Source of the DNA: Spirosomataceae bacterium
Lineage (GTDB): Bacteria > Bacteroidota > Bacteroidia > Cytophagales > Spirosomataceae
DNA: 27,267 nucleotides
Assembly (NCBI GenBank): GCA_030731175.1
Contig: JANQUM010000228.1
Span: 1-27,267, forward strand
Direction: 5' to 3'
Positions 7,518 through 16,093 of the stretch are shown in pieces. Below the pieces are notes generated by a model. The model had not been told where the DNA came from. It was given only the letters and a program-made list of their open reading frames with translations, and ran no database searches. The number at the start of each line of letters is the position of its first letter. The stretch's first letter is position 1. The translations under genes and the position numbers were made by a program.

Positions 7518-8297
7518 ATGTCTTGGTTAGTTAAAACAGTAAATAGTTCGATCGGCAGAAAAGTATTGATGGCCCTTACCGGCCTTTTTCTTTGTACTTT
7601 TTTGATTGTTCACATGATTGGCAACTTGCAGTTGTTTAATGGTGATGGTGGCTACTCTTTCAATAAGTACGCTGTCTTTATGACCACTAATCCGCTCATA
7701 AAAACAGTTTCTTACGGCTTGTACGCCATGATTTTGTTTCACGCCTTTTGGGGTTTGTACGTTACCTACATTAACCGCAAAGCTCGCTCTGCCCGTTATG
7801 CGATAACGAATAGCTCTTCAACTTGGGCGAGCCGCAACATGGCAGTTTTGGGAACAGTACTTTTGGTTTACATCGCCGTTCACATGGGTGATTTCTGGTT
7901 TGACTACAAATTTGGTCACGTTCCGTTTACAAAATACGTAGAGGATGTAACTTCGGGTCAATTGATTTCGCAGGAAGTAATGCCCGCTGGCTACACGCAA
8001 GAAGTGAAGTTGGCAGCATTTGCCAATGAAGCGGAAGGAACTCAAACCGTTATCATTAAAGATTTATACGCCGAAGTTTCAGAGGCATTTGAAAATATTT
8101 TCATTGTTCTTTTTTATATTTTATCAATGGGAGCGTTGGCTTTTCACTTGGTTCACGGCTTCCAAAGCGGTTTTCAAACCCTTGGTTTGAACCATCCGAA
8201 GTACAACGGGTTGATAAAAAACATTGGCATAGCTATTTTCGCCATCGCCATACCTTTAGCATTTGCGGCAATGCCGATTTACTTTTTCTTAAAATAA
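7518..8297 (+). CDS. sdhC: Succinate dehydrogenase cytochrome b subunit (B-type)
   Basis: Membrane anchor of succinate:menaquinone oxidoreductase (complex II). The 259-residue length and five hydrophobic segments fit the B-type single-anchor, di-haem cytochrome b family. Histidines placed to ligate the two haems are visible: H32 in LIVHMIGN, H75 in ILFHAFWG, H122 in IAVHMGDFW, and H210 and H213 in AFHLVHGFQSGFQTLG. A hydrophilic loop of about 40 residues (143-185) lies between the third and fourth segments. The conserved SSIGRK motif is at the N-terminus. It is the first gene of the sdh operon, 43 bases ahead of sdhA. Confidence 0.95.
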   Translation: MSWLVKTVNSSIGRKVLMALTGLFLCTFLIVHMIGNLQLFNGDGGYSFNKYAVFMTTNPLIKTVSYGLYAMILFHAFWGLYVTYINRKARSARYAITNSSSTWASRNMAVLGTVLLVYIAVHMGDFWFDYKFGHVPFTKYVEDVTSGQLISQEVMPAGYTQEVKLAAFANEAEGTQTVIIKDLYAEVSEAFENIFIVLFYILSMGALAFHLVHGFQSGFQTLGLNHPKYNGLIKNIGIAIFAIAIPLAFAAMPIYFFLK

Positions 8298-8340
8298 GTT
8301 TCGGTAAAGGGTCGTCCTAACTTTTAAACAGCAGTTAACT

Positions 8341-10323
8341 ATGTCAGTACAATTAGATTCAAAAATTCCGGCGGGTGCCATCGACGATAAGTGGACAAAA
8401 TACAAGTCAACCGTTCCTTTGGTAAATCCCGCAAACAAACGCAACATTGATATAATTGTGGTAGGAACTGGCCTTGCTGGAGCCTCTGCCGCAGCAACTT
8501 GTGCCGAATTAGGATACAAGGTGAAAGCCTTCTGTTTTCAAGATTCGCCCCGCCGTGCCCACTCAATTGCCGCACAAGGCGGAATAAACGCCGCAAAAAA
8601 TTACCAAAACGACGGAGACTCAGTTTACCGCCTTTTTTATGATACCGTAAAAGGTGGGGATTACCGTTCGCGTGAAGCAAACGTACACCGTCTTGCCGAA
8701 GTATCAACTAATATTATTGACCAATGCGTAGCTCAGGGCGTACCTTTCGCCCGTGAATACGGCGGAATGCTCTCAAACCGCTCGTTTGGTGGTGTGCAAG
8801 TGCAGCGTACGTTTTACGCGGCTGGTCAAACTGGTCAGCAATTGTTGTTAGGTGCCTATTCTGCACTTGAGCGTCAAATAGGAGCTGGTAAAGTAGAAAT
8901 GTTTACTCGTCATGAAATGCTTGACGTTGTAACCGTTGACGGTAAAGCCCGTGGTATTATCGCTAAAAACTTGATTACGGGAGAATTAGAACGTCACTCT
9001 GCTCACGCAGTTTTACTCTGTACGGGTGGTTACGGAAACGTTTTTTACCTGTCAACAAATGCAATGGGTAGTAACGTGACTGCCGCCTGGAAAGCTCACA
9101 AACGTGGTGCTTACATGGCGAATCCGTGTTTTACGCAAATTCACCCAACGTGTATCCCTGTTTCAGGAGATCACCAATCAAAGCTGACTTTGATGTCTGA
9201 ATCACTTCGGAACGACGGACGGATTTGGGTTCCTGCGGCAAAAGACGACAAACGAAAAGCCAACGATATTCCTGAAGGAGAAAGAGATTATTACTTAGAG
9301 CGTCGTTACCCGGCGTTCGGAAACTTAGTGCCGCGTGACGTAGCTTCGCGTGCCGCTAAAGAGCGTTGTGATGCAGGATACGGCGTCGGACCATCCAAAA
9401 TGGCCGTTTTTCTTGATTACTCCGCCGCTTTTGAGCGTTACGGAAAAATTGAGGCAAATAAGAAAAACCTACACAACGCTTCGCACGACGAAATCGTGGC
9501 GTTAGGAAAGGCCGTTGTGAAAGAAAAGTATGGTAACTTGTTTGATATGTACAAGCAAATCACCGGAGAAGACCCTTATGAAGTGCCAATGCGGATTTAT
9601 CCGGCGGTTCACTACACAATGGGCGGTCTTTGGGTTGATTACAATTTGATGACGACCGTACCGGGGCTTTATGCCTTGGGAGAAGCCAATTTCTCAGACC
9701 ACGGAGCAAACCGCTTGGGTGCTTCGGCATTGATGCAGGGTCTTGCGGATGGTTATTTCGTAGCTCCTTACACGCTTGGTTCTTATTTAGCGGGTGAAAT
9801 TCGTACCGGAGCAATTTCGGTCGATACGCCAGAATTTGAGAAAGCTGAAAGCGAAGTGCAGGAAAAACTTACCAAGCTCATCAATATCAAAGGAACGCAG
9901 TCGCCCGAGTCTTTCCACAAGCGTTTAGGAAAGATTATGTGGAATAAATGCGGTATGGCTCGTAACGAAAAAGACTTGAAAGATGCCATCACTGAAATTC
10001 GTGCCTTGCGGGAAGAATTCTGGAATGATGTAAGAGTCTTAGGCGATGCAGACGAGTTCAATCCTGAATTAGACAAAGCAGGTCGTGTTGCCGATTTTAT
10101 AGAATTAGGTGAATTAATGTGCGTAGATGCACTTGACAGAAACGAGTCTTGTGGCGGGCACTTCCGGGAAGAATACCAAACGCCAGAAGGTGAAGCTTTA
10201 CGTGACGACGAAAATTATATGTATGTTTCGGCTTGGGAAGAAATCAAAACTGGCGAATGGAAACTAAATAAAGAGCCATTGGTTTACGAAAATATCAAAA
10301 TTGCTCAACGGAGTTACAAGTAA
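8341..10323 (+). CDS. sdhA: Succinate dehydrogenase flavoprotein subunit
   Basis: Oxidises succinate to fumarate with covalently bound FAD. The 660-residue protein has the dinucleotide fold VVGTGLAGASAA at about 40-51, the covalent flavin histidine H74 in RRAHSIAAQGG, the QIHPT segment around H268, the catalytic arginine R332 in LVPRDVASR, PAVHYTMGGL in the substrate domain and GEANFSDHGANRLGASAL near the C-terminal part of the FAD domain. Cytoplasmic face of the inner membrane, partner of SdhB and SdhC. Its length fits the B-type enzyme. It is followed after 32 bases not by sdhB but by a membrane-protein gene, which is unusual. Confidence 0.97.
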   Translation: MSVQLDSKIPAGAIDDKWTKYKSTVPLVNPANKRNIDIIVVGTGLAGASAAATCAELGYKVKAFCFQDSPRRAHSIAAQGGINAAKNYQNDGDSVYRLFYDTVKGGDYRSREANVHRLAEVSTNIIDQCVAQGVPFAREYGGMLSNRSFGGVQVQRTFYAAGQTGQQLLLGAYSALERQIGAGKVEMFTRHEMLDVVTVDGKARGIIAKNLITGELERHSAHAVLLCTGGYGNVFYLSTNAMGSNVTAAWKAHKRGAYMANPCFTQIHPTCIPVSGDHQSKLTLMSESLRNDGRIWVPAAKDDKRKANDIPEGERDYYLERRYPAFGNLVPRDVASRAAKERCDAGYGVGPSKMAVFLDYSAAFERYGKIEANKKNLHNASHDEIVALGKAVVKEKYGNLFDMYKQITGEDPYEVPMRIYPAVHYTMGGLWVDYNLMTTVPGLYALGEANFSDHGANRLGASALMQGLADGYFVAPYTLGSYLAGEIRTGAISVDTPEFEKAESEVQEKLTKLINIKGTQSPESFHKRLGKIMWNKCGMARNEKDLKDAITEIRALREEFWNDVRVLGDADEFNPELDKAGRVADFIELGELMCVDALDRNESCGGHFREEYQTPEGEALRDDENYMYVSAWEEIKTGEWKLNKEPLVYENIKIAQRSYK

Positions 10324-10355
10324 TTTTTGGCTAACACAGAACAGGTTTTAGTTGA

Positions 10356-11735
10356 ATGTCATTGAATAAAAATACCGGTCATTATCAGGGCATTTTGTTG
10401 AAAGTATTGATTCTCGGATTAATCACTTTCCATTTCGTTCCTTTACTTATTTCGGCTTTTTACAGCCAACCAACAAGTGTCGACGATTATTGCTACGCCG
10501 ATACTGTCCAAAAATTTGGAATGTTTGAGGCAATGAACATGTACTACACAAAGGTAACAGGTCGGTATTTATCGACTTTCTTGCAACATATTTTGAACCC
10601 GCTTTCCTACGGAAAAGAGTTTAATGTAGGTTTCAAAGTGTTGCCTGTTGTCTTTTTGATGGCGATGGTTGGTGCGGTCATTATGCTTTTAAAACAAGTG
10701 TTTGAGTCAAAAGCTGCCGTGACGGGTGCGGCGTTAATATTTGTGACTGTTTTTGCTTCGCAGATACCTAGTATTTCCGAAGGCTTATATTGGTTTGCAA
10801 GCGTGGTAGTTCATTGGCTTGGGTTCGTTTTATTCTTTGTAAATTGTGCTTTTTTGTTGAAACTAAATTCTTTGCAGAAGCTTTCAATTAGTACACATAT
10901 CATAGCAATCGTAAGTGTACTTTTGGCCGCCGGAGCTTCAGAACCTGCGTTTCTTTCGTTTGTGATGCTTTGCTTTGCCGTGGTCGCATTTCAGTTTGTT
11001 AAGTATCGAAAAGTGAACAAAAGCGTTTTGTTGTTAACGGGAGTTAGTTTGATTGGAGTAGCTTTGATAAAGTTCTCATCGTCAAACATGGGAAAGCAGA
11101 ATATAGCTTTAAGTGAGTTAGACTTTAATTTACTAATTCAGGTCTTTGTAGAAATTGCTTCATTTGCTAAAAACTTTATATCGTGGTACTTAGGTGGTGC
11201 AGTTGTTTTATATATTTTGTACTTCGGAAATAACATAAGAGCCAACAAATTATTCAATGTACCAATTTGGTACGTACTATTAGTTTGGTTTGGAGTTGTT
11301 TATTTCAATCATTTTATTGGGGTAGTTGGCGTTGGCGGAAGTGCTCCAAGGGTTTGGAACGGAATATACCTGTATTTTTTAACAGGTTTGTTTTTTGTCA
11401 TTTCTGTGGCTTGGAATAGATTTGGAGTTGCTTTACAACCTATCGTGGCGGTCAAAATTGGTGTTGTTGCAATTGCTTTACTGGCTTCGTTGAAAACAGA
11501 TACGCTGTTGGTTTACAAAGATGTAAAACATGGGACTTTTACGAAATATACGAACGAAATTGAAGAACGCCTTGCGGTGTTAAACTCAGAAGACGATGGA
11601 CTAACTTTACCCTTAATTCAAAACAAGCCTCACAGCCTGTTTTTTTACGATATGAATGTGAACCCGCACGGACAGTGGAGCAAATGTCTGGGCGATTATT
11701 ACGGAAAACACCAAGTTACTTTTGAAGAAAATTAA
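10356..11735 (+). CDS. Polytopic DUF6056-type membrane protein inside the sdh operon
   Basis: A 459-residue protein with about ten or more hydrophobic segments. After the first segment (residues 14-36) comes an extracytoplasmic loop with VDDYCYADT (D43, D44) and then TGRYLST at 68-74, then SEGLYWFASVVVHWL. This pattern matches my memory of the DUF6056 family, which resembles GT-C glycosyltransferases, whose catalytic acidic residues sit in exactly this first loop; enzyme activity is therefore an inference. A soluble tail of about 70 residues closes the protein. It lies 32 bases after sdhA and 12 bases before sdhB, with no terminator or promoter seen, so it should be co-transcribed. Its DNA is more AT-rich than sdhA and sdhB (hand counts of single 60-base lines: 28-38% against 48-60% GC), which suggests a later insertion. 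Confidence 0.85.
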   Translation: MSLNKNTGHYQGILLKVLILGLITFHFVPLLISAFYSQPTSVDDYCYADTVQKFGMFEAMNMYYTKVTGRYLSTFLQHILNPLSYGKEFNVGFKVLPVVFLMAMVGAVIMLLKQVFESKAAVTGAALIFVTVFASQIPSISEGLYWFASVVVHWLGFVLFFVNCAFLLKLNSLQKLSISTHIIAIVSVLLAAGASEPAFLSFVMLCFAVVAFQFVKYRKVNKSVLLLTGVSLIGVALIKFSSSNMGKQNIALSELDFNLLIQVFVEIASFAKNFISWYLGGAVVLYILYFGNNIRANKLFNVPIWYVLLVWFGVVYFNHFIGVVGVGGSAPRVWNGIYLYFLTGLFFVISVAWNRFGVALQPIVAVKIGVVAIALLASLKTDTLLVYKDVKHGTFTKYTNEIEERLAVLNSEDDGLTLPLIQNKPHSLFFYDMNVNPHGQWSKCLGDYYGKHQVTFEEN

Positions 11736-11747
11736 ACAATCAGAACT

Positions 11748-12503
11748 ATGTCAGGAAATATGAATATCAATCTCAAGGTTTGGCGACAAAAAAACCGCAA
11801 GGCAAAAGGCGGCTTTGAGACTTACCAAGTCAGCGAAATTTCTGAGGATATGTCATTCCTCGAAATGTTTGATGTCTTGAACGAACGCCTTATTAGCGAA
11901 GGGACAGCTCCAATTGCATTTGACCACGATTGCCGTGAAGGAATTTGCGGAATGTGCTCAATGTACATTAACGGTAGCCCGCACGGGCCGTTGAAGGGAG
12001 TTACTACGTGTCAGCTTCACATGCGTAGTTTCAAAGATGGAGATACCATAGTTGTAGAGCCTTGGCGAGCAGATTCTTTCCCGATTGTAAAAGACTTGGC
12101 GGTTGACCGTTCAGCATTTGACCGAGTAATTTCAGCGGGAGGTTTCGTGTCAGTAAATACCGGAAACGCCCAAGACGGAAACTCTATTCCGATTCCGAAA
12201 GATGACGCAGACAAAGCCTTTGCGGCAGCAGCTTGTATTGGTTGCGGTGCATGCGTTGCAGCATGTAAAAATGCCTCGGCAATGCTTTTTGTTTCAGCAA
12301 AAATATCACAATTGGCATTATTACCACAAGGTGCACCTGAGCGGGAAGAGCGTGCTTTAAACATGGTCGCTCAAATGGATGCCGAAGGTTTTGGAGCTTG
12401 CACGAATACAGGAGCTTGCTCGGCAGAATGCCCGAAAGAGATTTCACTCGAAAACATTGCCCGTATGAACCGCGAATATCTCGGAGCGGCGGCAACGTCA
12501 TAA
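11748..12503 (+). CDS. sdhB: Succinate dehydrogenase iron-sulfur subunit
   Basis: Carries electrons from FAD to quinone through three iron-sulfur clusters. The 251-residue product shows the [2Fe-2S] ligands C62, C67, C70 and C88 (DCREGICGMC and TTCQLH) and the two ferredoxin-like sets CIGCGACVAACK (C163, C166, C169, C173) and CTNTGACSAECPK (C218, C224, C228). The ligand set is complete, and the spacing fits the B-type enzyme. It closes the operon and is followed by a terminator. The DUF6056 gene separates it from sdhA. Confidence 0.96.
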   Translation: MSGNMNINLKVWRQKNRKAKGGFETYQVSEISEDMSFLEMFDVLNERLISEGTAPIAFDHDCREGICGMCSMYINGSPHGPLKGVTTCQLHMRSFKDGDTIVVEPWRADSFPIVKDLAVDRSAFDRVISAGGFVSVNTGNAQDGNSIPIPKDDADKAFAAAACIGCGACVAACKNASAMLFVSAKISQLALLPQGAPEREERALNMVAQMDAEGFGACTNTGACSAECPKEISLENIARMNREYLGAAATS

Positions 12504-12525
12504 ATTTCTTTTAATAAATTATCTT

Positions 12526-12567
12526 AATCCCTGATTATTACTTTATTGTAATTCTCAGGGATTTTTC
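12526..12567 (+). terminator. Rho-independent terminator of the sdh operon
   Basis: AATCCCTGA (12526-12534) pairs with TCAGGGATT (12555-12563), followed by a T-run. It has a 20-base loop and lies 22 bases after the sdhB stop. Confidence 0.7.
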
Positions 12568-12629
12568 GTTTACAGAACGAAGTTTTAAATTCCCTTCCCC
12601 AAGATATAACCCCGCACTCTATAATTTCC

Positions 12630-12637
12630 TATTTTTG
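12630..12637 (+). promoter_or_regulatory. Candidate -7 promoter element for valS
   Basis: TATTTTTG matches TAnnTTTG, 28 bases before the valS ATG and after the sdh terminator. No -33 TTG at normal spacing. Confidence 0.45.
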
Positions 12638-12665
12638 TGGTTAGATAAAATCAGACACCACACGC

Positions 12666-15305
12666 ATGGAAATTTCAAAAACCTACGACCCAACCGCCAT
12701 TGAAGATAAATGGTACCAATATTGGTTGGATAACGGCTTTTTTAAAGCCAAACCAAACCCCGATAAAGAACCCTATAGCATCGTTATCCCGCCGCCAAAC
12801 GTAACAGGCGTGCTGCACATGGGGCACATGCTTAATAATACAATTCAGGATGTTCTGATTCGGAAGGCGAGAATGGAAGGTAAAGAAGCTTGCTGGGTAC
12901 CTGGAACTGATCACGCTTCTATTGCTACGGAAGCGAAAGTGGTCGCGATGCTCAAGGAAAAAGGAATCGCCAAAGCCGACCTGTCTCGTGAAGAATTTCT
13001 GGAATACTGCTGGGAATGGACGCACAAATACGGCGGAATTATCCTTTCACAGCTACGTAAACTTGGTGCTTCCTGCGATTGGGACAGAACCCGTTTTACA
13101 ATGGAAGATGATCTATACGATGCCGTAATTGATACCTTCATCGACCTTCATAATAAAGGAGATATTTACCGCGGCTACCGCATGGTTAACTGGGATCCAG
13201 AAGCCAAAACAACCGTTTCGGACGAAGAGGTAATTACGAAAGAACGTAATCAGCAGTTGGTTTACATTAGGTATGATGGTGATTTTGGTGGAGTAACTAT
13301 CGCCACCACCCGTCCCGAAACTATTATGGCAGATGCTGCGATTTGCGTAAACCCCGATGACGAACGCTACCAACATTTGATTGGCAAGAAAGTAATGATT
13401 CCGTTGATAAATCGGGAAATTGAAATCATTGCCGATGAATACGTAACGACAGATTTCGGAACGGGTTGCTTGAAAGTAACGCCCGCTCATGATCAAAACG
13501 ACTTTGCGTTGGGTAAGAAGTACGACCTTGAGGTAATTGACATTTTAGATGATGCCGGAAAACTAAACGAAAAAGCCCAAATTTTAGTCGGAGAAGACCG
13601 TTTCGTTGCCCGTAAAAAAATTATCAAAATGCTCGAAGAATCGGGTAATTTGGTGAAAGTAGAAGATTATACCTCAAACGTAGGTACATCTGAGCGGACG
13701 GGTGCGGTTATCGAACCGAAAATTTCGTTGCAGTGGTTCTTGAAAATGGAACGTCTGAGCCAGCCAGCGTTGAAAAACGTCATGGATGATACCATTCAAC
13801 TCATTCCGTCGAAATTCAAGAACACGTACGCTCACTGGATGGAAAACGTGCGGGATTGGAACATCAGTCGGCAGTTATGGTGGGGACATCGAATCCCGGC
13901 TTTTTACATGGAAGACGGCACGTGCATCGTTGCCAAAACGAAAACTGAAGCCCTGAAAATTGCCCGCGAAAAGTACCAATTATATGCTTTAAGTGAAAAA
14001 GATTTAGAGCAAGATCCGGATGTACTTGATACGTGGTTTAGTTCGTGGCTGTGGCCAATTACCGTTTTTGACGGAATAAAAGAACCTGAAAACGAAGATA
14101 TAAAATATTTCTACCCAACAAATGATCTCGTAACCGCACCCGAAATTCTCTTTTTCTGGGTGGCTCGAATGATTATTGCTGGGTACGAATACCGTGGCGA
14201 ATATCCGTTTAAAAACGTTTACTTAACTGGTATCGTTCGAGATAAGCAGGGGCGTAAAATGTCGAAATCGTTGGGTAACTCACCCGATCCGATTGAATTG
14301 ATAAAGCAATATGGAGCAGACGGCGTTCGGACTGGAATGATGTTTAGCTCACCCGCTGGAAACGACTTGCCTTTTGACGAAAAACTCTGCGAGCAAGGGC
14401 GTAATTTCTCCAATAAAATCTGGAATGCATTCCGACTGGTGAAAGGGTGGGAGGTAAAGCCTGCAACTGAGAAGTCAAATCAAGATAGCGAAGCTTCGAG
14501 TGGTACGTGGTTCCGCTCACGCCTCAACGCCACGATAGCCGAAGTGAATGACCATTACAGCAAATTCCGTATGTCGGATGCGTTATTGAGCTGTTATAAC
14601 TTAATCTGGAACGACTTCTGCTCGCAATATTTAGAAATGGTAAAACCCGCTTACGTAGATGGCGTTAGTTTACCAATTGATAAAGAAGTGTACGACGAAG
14701 TAGTTGCCTTTTTTGACGAACTCATGCGACTTGTTCACCCGTGGATGCCGTTTTTATCCGAAGAAATCTGGCAGGAATTGAAAGAACGCAAAGCGAATGA
14801 TTCTATCTGTATTGCTGAATTCCCGAAGGGCGGTAGTGCTGATAATGAGTTACTTGCAGACTTTGACGTCCTTTTTGAATTAGTTTCCTGGATTCGGAAT
14901 ACACGGAGTTCTAAGGGAATGTCGCCAAAAGAAGCGTTGGCGTTGAGCATCAAAGCCGCAGATAAATCGAAGTACGAAAGCGTAGCGTCGTTGATTCAGA
15001 AACTGGCGAACATATCTGAGATTACATTTACCGAAAACACGGTATCTGGCGTAAGCTTAGTTATAAAAGGCGACGAATTCGGAATTGACTTAGGAGATTC
15101 ATTCGACGCCGAAGCCGAGCGGGGAAAACTACAGGCAGAACGTGAATACACAATCGGTTTCAAGAGTTCGGTAGAAAAGAAACTTGCCAATGAGCGGTTT
15201 GTTCAAAACGCAAAGCCCGAAATTGTGGAGCGGGAACGTGAGAAACTTGCCGACGCTGAATCTAAAATAAAAGCAATAGAAGAATCCCTGAAGAAGTTGG
15301 GGTAA
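12666..15305 (+). CDS. valS: Valyl-tRNA synthetase
   Basis: Charges tRNA-Val with valine. The 879-residue product is full length for the bacterial enzyme. The class I signatures are present: HMGH (residues 51-54) within PPPNVTGVLHMGH, and KMSKS at 531-535 in GRKMSKSLGNS. The editing (CP1) domain is seen in the TTRPETIMAD segment. The anticodon-binding part follows KMSKS, and a charged C-terminal coiled coil (about 815-879, rich in E and K) is characteristic of ValRS. It stands alone between the sdh terminator and its own strong terminator, with its own candidate -7 element. Confidence 0.97.
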   Translation: MEISKTYDPTAIEDKWYQYWLDNGFFKAKPNPDKEPYSIVIPPPNVTGVLHMGHMLNNTIQDVLIRKARMEGKEACWVPGTDHASIATEAKVVAMLKEKGIAKADLSREEFLEYCWEWTHKYGGIILSQLRKLGASCDWDRTRFTMEDDLYDAVIDTFIDLHNKGDIYRGYRMVNWDPEAKTTVSDEEVITKERNQQLVYIRYDGDFGGVTIATTRPETIMADAAICVNPDDERYQHLIGKKVMIPLINREIEIIADEYVTTDFGTGCLKVTPAHDQNDFALGKKYDLEVIDILDDAGKLNEKAQILVGEDRFVARKKIIKMLEESGNLVKVEDYTSNVGTSERTGAVIEPKISLQWFLKMERLSQPALKNVMDDTIQLIPSKFKNTYAHWMENVRDWNISRQLWWGHRIPAFYMEDGTCIVAKTKTEALKIAREKYQLYALSEKDLEQDPDVLDTWFSSWLWPITVFDGIKEPENEDIKYFYPTNDLVTAPEILFFWVARMIIAGYEYRGEYPFKNVYLTGIVRDKQGRKMSKSLGNSPDPIELIKQYGADGVRTGMMFSSPAGNDLPFDEKLCEQGRNFSNKIWNAFRLVKGWEVKPATEKSNQDSEASSGTWFRSRLNATIAEVNDHYSKFRMSDALLSCYNLIWNDFCSQYLEMVKPAYVDGVSLPIDKEVYDEVVAFFDELMRLVHPWMPFLSEEIWQELKERKANDSICIAEFPKGGSADNELLADFDVLFELVSWIRNTRSSKGMSPKEALALSIKAADKSKYESVASLIQKLANISEITFTENTVSGVSLVIKGDEFGIDLGDSFDAEAERGKLQAEREYTIGFKSSVEKKLANERFVQNAKPEIVEREREKLADAESKIKAIEESLKKLG

Positions 15306-15307
15306 AA

Positions 15308-15343
15308 TAAAATCCCTTTAGGCAATAGCCTAAAGGGATTTTA
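15308..15343. terminator. Strong bidirectional terminator after valS
   Basis: Perfect 16-bp inverted repeat (TAAAATCCCTTTAGGC / GCCTAAAGGGATTTTA) with a 4-base loop AATA. It starts 2 bases after the valS stop and also faces the minus-strand LytTR region. Confidence 0.9.
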
Positions 15344-15559
15344 GCTAGTAAAGGTTCACTGTTCTATTCTGAGCCAACCAAAGTGAAGTAAAAGGTGCCA
15401 AATTCTTCCTGTTTAAATTGGCTAAGTACATTCCACGAGCTTTCGCCTTATAAATCTTCAACCGAGCGTGAAGCCTACGTTTGAAGTAGCAAAACCCAAG
15501 AAGAGGGCAAGTTTCGTACACAACTCTCTGGAAAGAAGCATTATTAAGACACCATGCTT

Positions 15560-15976
15560 TTATGCCCAATTACATTTCAAAGCAAGATTTTTGTTTGCCA
15601 ACGTTGAAGTATTTAGCAAACGTTTTGAGGAATAGCGGTAGGGTATTTTAAACCCATGGTTCGATTTCATGAACTTTTTGAACTGGCTGCTACGCCGACG
15701 GGAAAATTCAATCCGTTTCCCCGAAAGTAACGTGACGTAAACGTACGCCCCGACATACCAAATCTCACCAATAAACGATAGGTTAAAAACAAGTTTACGA
15801 TTTGCCCGATAAAACAATTCTTGATCAAGTCTTTGGTAAAGAACCCCAATTGTGTAAGAAGATAAAATTTTAGTATTCGATACCGTATGTACGTTGGTGT
15901 AATTATCATCGCTTTCAAGGTAGGTTATATTAAAAAATGGAACCTGTTTCTTTTGGTTTAGGTGGAGAAGTGGCAT
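15560..15976 (-). CDS. Stand-alone LytTR DNA-binding protein
   Basis: A 138-residue protein. Residues 16-101 fit the LytTR DNA-binding domain: FNITYLESDDNYTNVH at 15-30, a T-IGVL stretch, RLDQELFYRANRKLVFNLSFI at 49-69, a YVYVTLLSGKRIEFSRRRSSQFKK tail at 78-101. There is no receiver or membrane domain ahead of it. The last 35 residues (KIPYRYSSKRLL onward) are not part of the domain. LytTR proteins usually bind promoter repeats and act as transcription regulators. The targets are unknown; nearby candidates are the adjacent secreted-protein gene and the sensor-kinase operon. The DNA is AT-rich. About 215 bases between its stop and the valS terminator hold no gene that I trust. Confidence 0.8.
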   Translation of the reverse strand: MPLLHLNQKKQVPFFNITYLESDDNYTNVHTVSNTKILSSYTIGVLYQRLDQELFYRANRKLVFNLSFIGEIWYVGAYVYVTLLSGKRIEFSRRRSSQFKKFMKSNHGFKIPYRYSSKRLLNTSTLANKNLALKCNWA

Positions 15977-16093
15977 AAAATTTAATTCAAGAATCGTTCA
16001 TTTAATTGTTTTTATTTTTTGTAAAGGAAAGCACGTATTCAAATTTATAAAAGGTTCACTCAACGGTATATTCAAAGGTTCTTTCTGCAATTT

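Noticed and set aside
15345..15569. 74-codon minus-strand frame after the LytTR gene
   Set aside because: It begins with TTG, overlaps the LytTR stop, has no recognisable family, and ends against the terminator. Could be a small gene, but unsupported.
15650..15680. GGTTCGATT as part of a tRNA T-loop
   Set aside because: It lies inside the LytTR coding region, and no acceptor or anticodon stems could be found around it.
15667..15918. 83-codon minus-strand frame in another reading frame of the LytTR gene
   Set aside because: Overlaps the LytTR domain, which is the better coding call.
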